7,467 nucleotides of DNA from an uncultured Peptococcaceae bacterium (GTDB lineage: Bacteria > Bacillota > Dehalobacteriia > UBA4068), in NCBI GenBank assembly GCA_947307285.1, contig CAMZIS010000057.1, positions 1 to 7,467 of the forward strand. Reading direction: 5' to 3'. The position numbers were made by a program, and so were the translations under genes. Shown in pieces: positions 5,767 to 7,467 of the stretch. A model generated the notes under the pieces. It had not been told where the DNA came from. It saw only the letters and a program-made list of their open reading frames with translations, and searched no databases. Each line of letters starts with the position of its first letter. The stretch's first letter is position 1.

Positions 5767-6335
5767 GAAAAAGCAGAGGCCTGACCCAGGAGGAGCTGGC
5801 GGAAGCCATCTTCGTTTCCCGGACCGCCGTTTCCAAATGGGAATCCGGCAGAGGCTATCCCAGCATCGAATCGCTGCAGGAATTGTCCCGCTTTTTCTCA
5901 GTCACCATCGACGATCTGATCTGCCCCAAAGAGATCATGTCAGTGGCCGAAAATGAGAAAAAGAGTTTTGTCGATCAGTACGTCACGTTGATCTGCGGCC
6001 TGCTGGACGCTTTTTCGGCCCTGCTGCTGTTTTTGCCTGTGTTCCGGAACGGAACGGGCGCGGCGGCCGTGGCCCTGGGCGGCCTGACCGGCCTGCCGCC
6101 GTGGATAAAGACGGTGTTTCTGGTCCTGGTGGCAACGACTGTTTTGAACGGCATCTGCGCCGTGGTGGTCAGCCATTTCGATAAACCGGTATGGAACAGG
6201 CACCGGCTGATCACCGGCATGGCGCTTTCGGTGCTCTGCGCTGCTGTATTTATCGTGACCCGCCAGCCCTACGCGGGCATCGTCTGCTTCGCCATCCTGG
6301 TCGTAAAAGGTTTTTTGCTGATCAAAGCAAAATAG
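5736..6335 (+). CDS. Xre-family HTH regulator with a C-terminal membrane domain
   Basis: A 199-aa protein. Residues about 3-61 form a typical Cro/C1-type helix-turn-helix: LQELRKSRGLTQEELAEAI, then VSRTAVSKWESGRGYPS, then LQELSRFFSVTIDDL. A charged linker (about 64-80) leads to four predicted membrane helices (about 83-102, 124-147, 158-175 and 178-197) of no recognised family. This suggests a membrane-anchored transcription factor that reads an envelope or membrane signal. Xre proteins with membrane tails are common in Firmicutes, often beside the membrane genes they control. The start overlaps the end of the PAP2 gene by 31 nt, with AAGG (5723-5726) about nine bases ahead, so the two are probably cotranscribed and may be translationally coupled. 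Target and signal are not evident. Confidence 0.88.
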   Translation: MEFREKLQELRKSRGLTQEELAEAIFVSRTAVSKWESGRGYPSIESLQELSRFFSVTIDDLICPKEIMSVAENEKKSFVDQYVTLICGLLDAFSALLLFLPVFRNGTGAAAVALGGLTGLPPWIKTVFLVLVATTVLNGICAVVVSHFDKPVWNRHRLITGMALSVLCAAVFIVTRQPYAGIVCFAILVVKGFLLIKAK

Positions 6336-6362
6336 CGACCGCCGTTTTCAGGAGGATAAACA

Positions 6363-6989
6363 ATGGATAAAAATGACTTCATCATTCGTTTGGAAAGAAA
6401 AGAAGACTACCGGGCCGTGGAAGAGCTGGTGCGGGAGTCCTTCTGGAACGTCTACCGCCCGGGCTGCAGCGAGCATTACGTGATCCACGTGCTGCGCGAC
6501 GATCCCGCCTTCATCAAGGAGCTTGATTTCGTCATGGAACAGGGAAGCCGTCTCATCGGTCAGAACATGTTCATGCGGACGGTCGTCAATGCCGACGACG
6601 GCCGGGACGTGGACGTGCTCACCATGGGGCCCATCTGCATCGCGCCTGAGCTGAAGCGGCAGGGCTACGGCAAAAAGCTGCTGGACTATTCTCTGGAGAA
6701 GGCCGCTGAGATGGGCTTCGGCGCCGTCCTCTTCGAAGGCAACATCGGGTTCTACGGCAGGAGCGGCTTCGACTACGCCTCCCGCTTCGGCATCCGCTAC
6801 CACGATCTGCCCGAGGACGCCGACGCCTCCTTCTTCCTCTGCCGGGAGCTGATCCCCGGCTGCCTGGACGGCGTCACCGGAGTCTACCAGACGCCCCGGG
6901 GCTATTACGTGGACGAGGCCGAGGTAGAAGAGTTCGACAAAAGCTTCCCGCCCCGGGAAAAGCTGCGGCTGCCGGGCCAGATCTTCTGA
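6363..6989 (+). CDS. GNAT family N-acetyltransferase (YhbS-like)
   Basis: A 208-aa cytoplasmic enzyme expected to move an acetyl group from acetyl-CoA to an amine or amino acid side chain. The N-terminus IIRLERKEDYRAVEELVRES is the usual first strand and helix of the fold. The acetyl-CoA motif is LTMGPICIAPELKRQGYGKK (86-105), with the pyrophosphate loop RQGYGK at 99-104. A later strand, VLFEGNIGFYGRSGFDYA (122-139), has the FYGRxGF pattern of YhbS-like members. The C-terminal 60 or so residues (LCRELIPGCLDGVTGVY onward) also resemble that group. AGGAGG seven bases before the ATG supports the start. It lies 27 nt after the HTH gene and before a strong terminator, so it is probably the last gene of the operon. 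The acceptor substrate cannot be told from sequence. Confidence 0.88.
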   Translation: MDKNDFIIRLERKEDYRAVEELVRESFWNVYRPGCSEHYVIHVLRDDPAFIKELDFVMEQGSRLIGQNMFMRTVVNADDGRDVDVLTMGPICIAPELKRQGYGKKLLDYSLEKAAEMGFGAVLFEGNIGFYGRSGFDYASRFGIRYHDLPEDADASFFLCRELIPGCLDGVTGVYQTPRGYYVDEAEVEEFDKSFPPREKLRLPGQIF

Positions 6990-6992
6990 ACG

Positions 6993-7010
6993 AAAAAGCA
7001 CTCGTGCTTT
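6993..7010 (-). terminator. Candidate terminator for the convergent KTSC gene
   Basis: On the minus strand AAAGCAC (7004-7010) pairs with GTGCTTT (6995-7001) and runs into a five-base T-run (6993-6997). The stem is short and the loop is only 2-4 bases, so strength is doubtful. It would serve the minus-strand gene ending at 7077. Confidence 0.4.
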
Positions 7011-7015
7011 GCAAC

Positions 7016-7046
7016 AGCCGGACGGAGAACATCCGTCCGGCTTTTT
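7016..7046 (+). terminator. Rho-independent terminator after the GNAT gene
   Basis: A perfect 11-bp stem, AGCCGGACGGA (7016-7026) with TCCGTCCGGCT (7032-7042), loop GAACA, then a run of five T (7042-7046). It closes the plus-strand operon. Confidence 0.9.
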
Positions 7047-7076
7047 GTCATATCCGCGTGCAGCCCAAAGCGGGGC

Positions 7077-7467
7077 TCATTCCAGCTTTTCGCATTCGTA
7101 GCTGCCTTTGATGAAAGTATTGTAATACCCGCCCGCTGAATCGGCGGCGATCAGCTCCAGATAGACCTGCTCCGGCACGTCCTTATAGACGTACACCCGC
7201 TCAGGGCTGGATACGAAGCGCACGGCCAGGGCCTGCCAGAGCCAGGAATAGCCCGCCTCCTGCAGAGCGCTGGAATCCAGGGCCTGCCAGCGGAAGGCTT
7301 CCAGATAGTCGTGGCAGGCGCTCCATTGCTCCAAAACCTGGGGATCGTCCCGCCATTCCTCCAGCTGGTCAAAAGTCAGGGCGGCCACGTCCAAAGGTTC
7401 CGGCTCTGGTTCCGGTTCGCTTTCCTGCTCCTCCGGCAGCGGGTCGGGCAGGGCGACAGCTTCCGCG
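7077..7467 (-). CDS. KTSC-domain protein, C-terminal part (cut by right window edge)
   Basis: The reverse strand is open from the window edge to the TGA at 7077-7079, giving 129 visible residues; the true start lies outside. The visible part opens with a Pro/Glu-rich linker (residues about 5-25, including EPEPEPEP). A short helical stretch (DQLEEWRDDPQVLEQW) follows, then a KTSC domain at about 62-127. Its landmarks are AGYSWLWQALAVRF, RVYVYKDVPEQVY, ADSAGGYYNTFIKGSY and the C-terminal EKLE. KTSC domains resemble the C-terminus of lysyl-tRNA synthetase and are of uncertain role, possibly nucleic-acid binding. An internal TTG at 7394 is open but has no supporting ribosome site and would cut the linker, so I treat the frame as continuing. 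The N-terminal part, not visible, would be needed to assign a function. Confidence 0.78.
   Translation of the reverse strand, partial: AEAVALPDPLPEEQESEPEPEPEPLDVAALTFDQLEEWRDDPQVLEQWSACHDYLEAFRWQALDSSALQEAGYSWLWQALAVRFVSSPERVYVYKDVPEQVYLELIAADSAGGYYNTFIKGSYECEKLE

Noticed and set aside
6348..7001. 217-codon minus-strand frame opposite the GNAT gene
   Set aside because: It is a shadow of a recognisable acetyltransferase with a strong ribosome site on the other strand.

Overview
The window looks like a chromosomal segment of a GC-rich member of the Firmicutes (Bacillota). The reasons are the tig-clpP-clpX-lon gene order, strong AGGAGG-type ribosome binding sites, a tRNA gene with an encoded CCA end, and accessory genes (membrane-anchored Xre-type regulator, PAP2 protein, GNAT enzyme) of a kind common in gut Clostridia and Negativicutes. 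A Negativicutes or high-GC clostridial host is a guess; no marker here settles it.

Left part (1-4621, minus strand): a protein-quality-control cluster transcribed right to left. Trigger factor (tig) comes first, then the ClpP peptidase, its ClpX unfoldase, and the first 349 codons of Lon, which runs off the left edge. ClpP and ClpX are 18 nt apart and form one ATP-dependent protease. Trigger factor handles new chains at the ribosome, while ClpXP and Lon degrade failed or regulated proteins. A candidate promoter lies before tig, and a good internal promoter lies in the 97-nt clpX-lon gap. The 147-nt tig-clpP gap holds three inverted repeats and a perfect clpP ribosome binding site.

Middle (4622-5055): an AT-rich divergent promoter region, then a tRNA-Leu(UAG) gene on the plus strand with its own promoter and a strong terminator. 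After it come 155 nt without a gene but dense in inverted repeats. One is an exact 14-nt inverted copy of the tRNA T-arm, nearly concentric with the terminator hairpin.

Right part (5056-6989, plus strand): a probable three-gene operon. It encodes a PAP2-like membrane protein with changed catalytic motifs, an Xre-type HTH regulator fused to four membrane helices (overlapping the PAP2 gene by 31 nt), and a GNAT acetyltransferase. It ends at a strong terminator. A convergent minus-strand gene enters from the right edge and encodes a protein with a Pro/Glu-rich linker and a C-terminal KTSC domain.

The left part is ordinary core genome. The points that deserve a second look are the palindromic structures around 4840-5050, the degenerate PAP2 motifs and the PAP2/membrane-HTH pair. 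I see no CRISPR array, insertion sequence, or convincing new multi-gene system.
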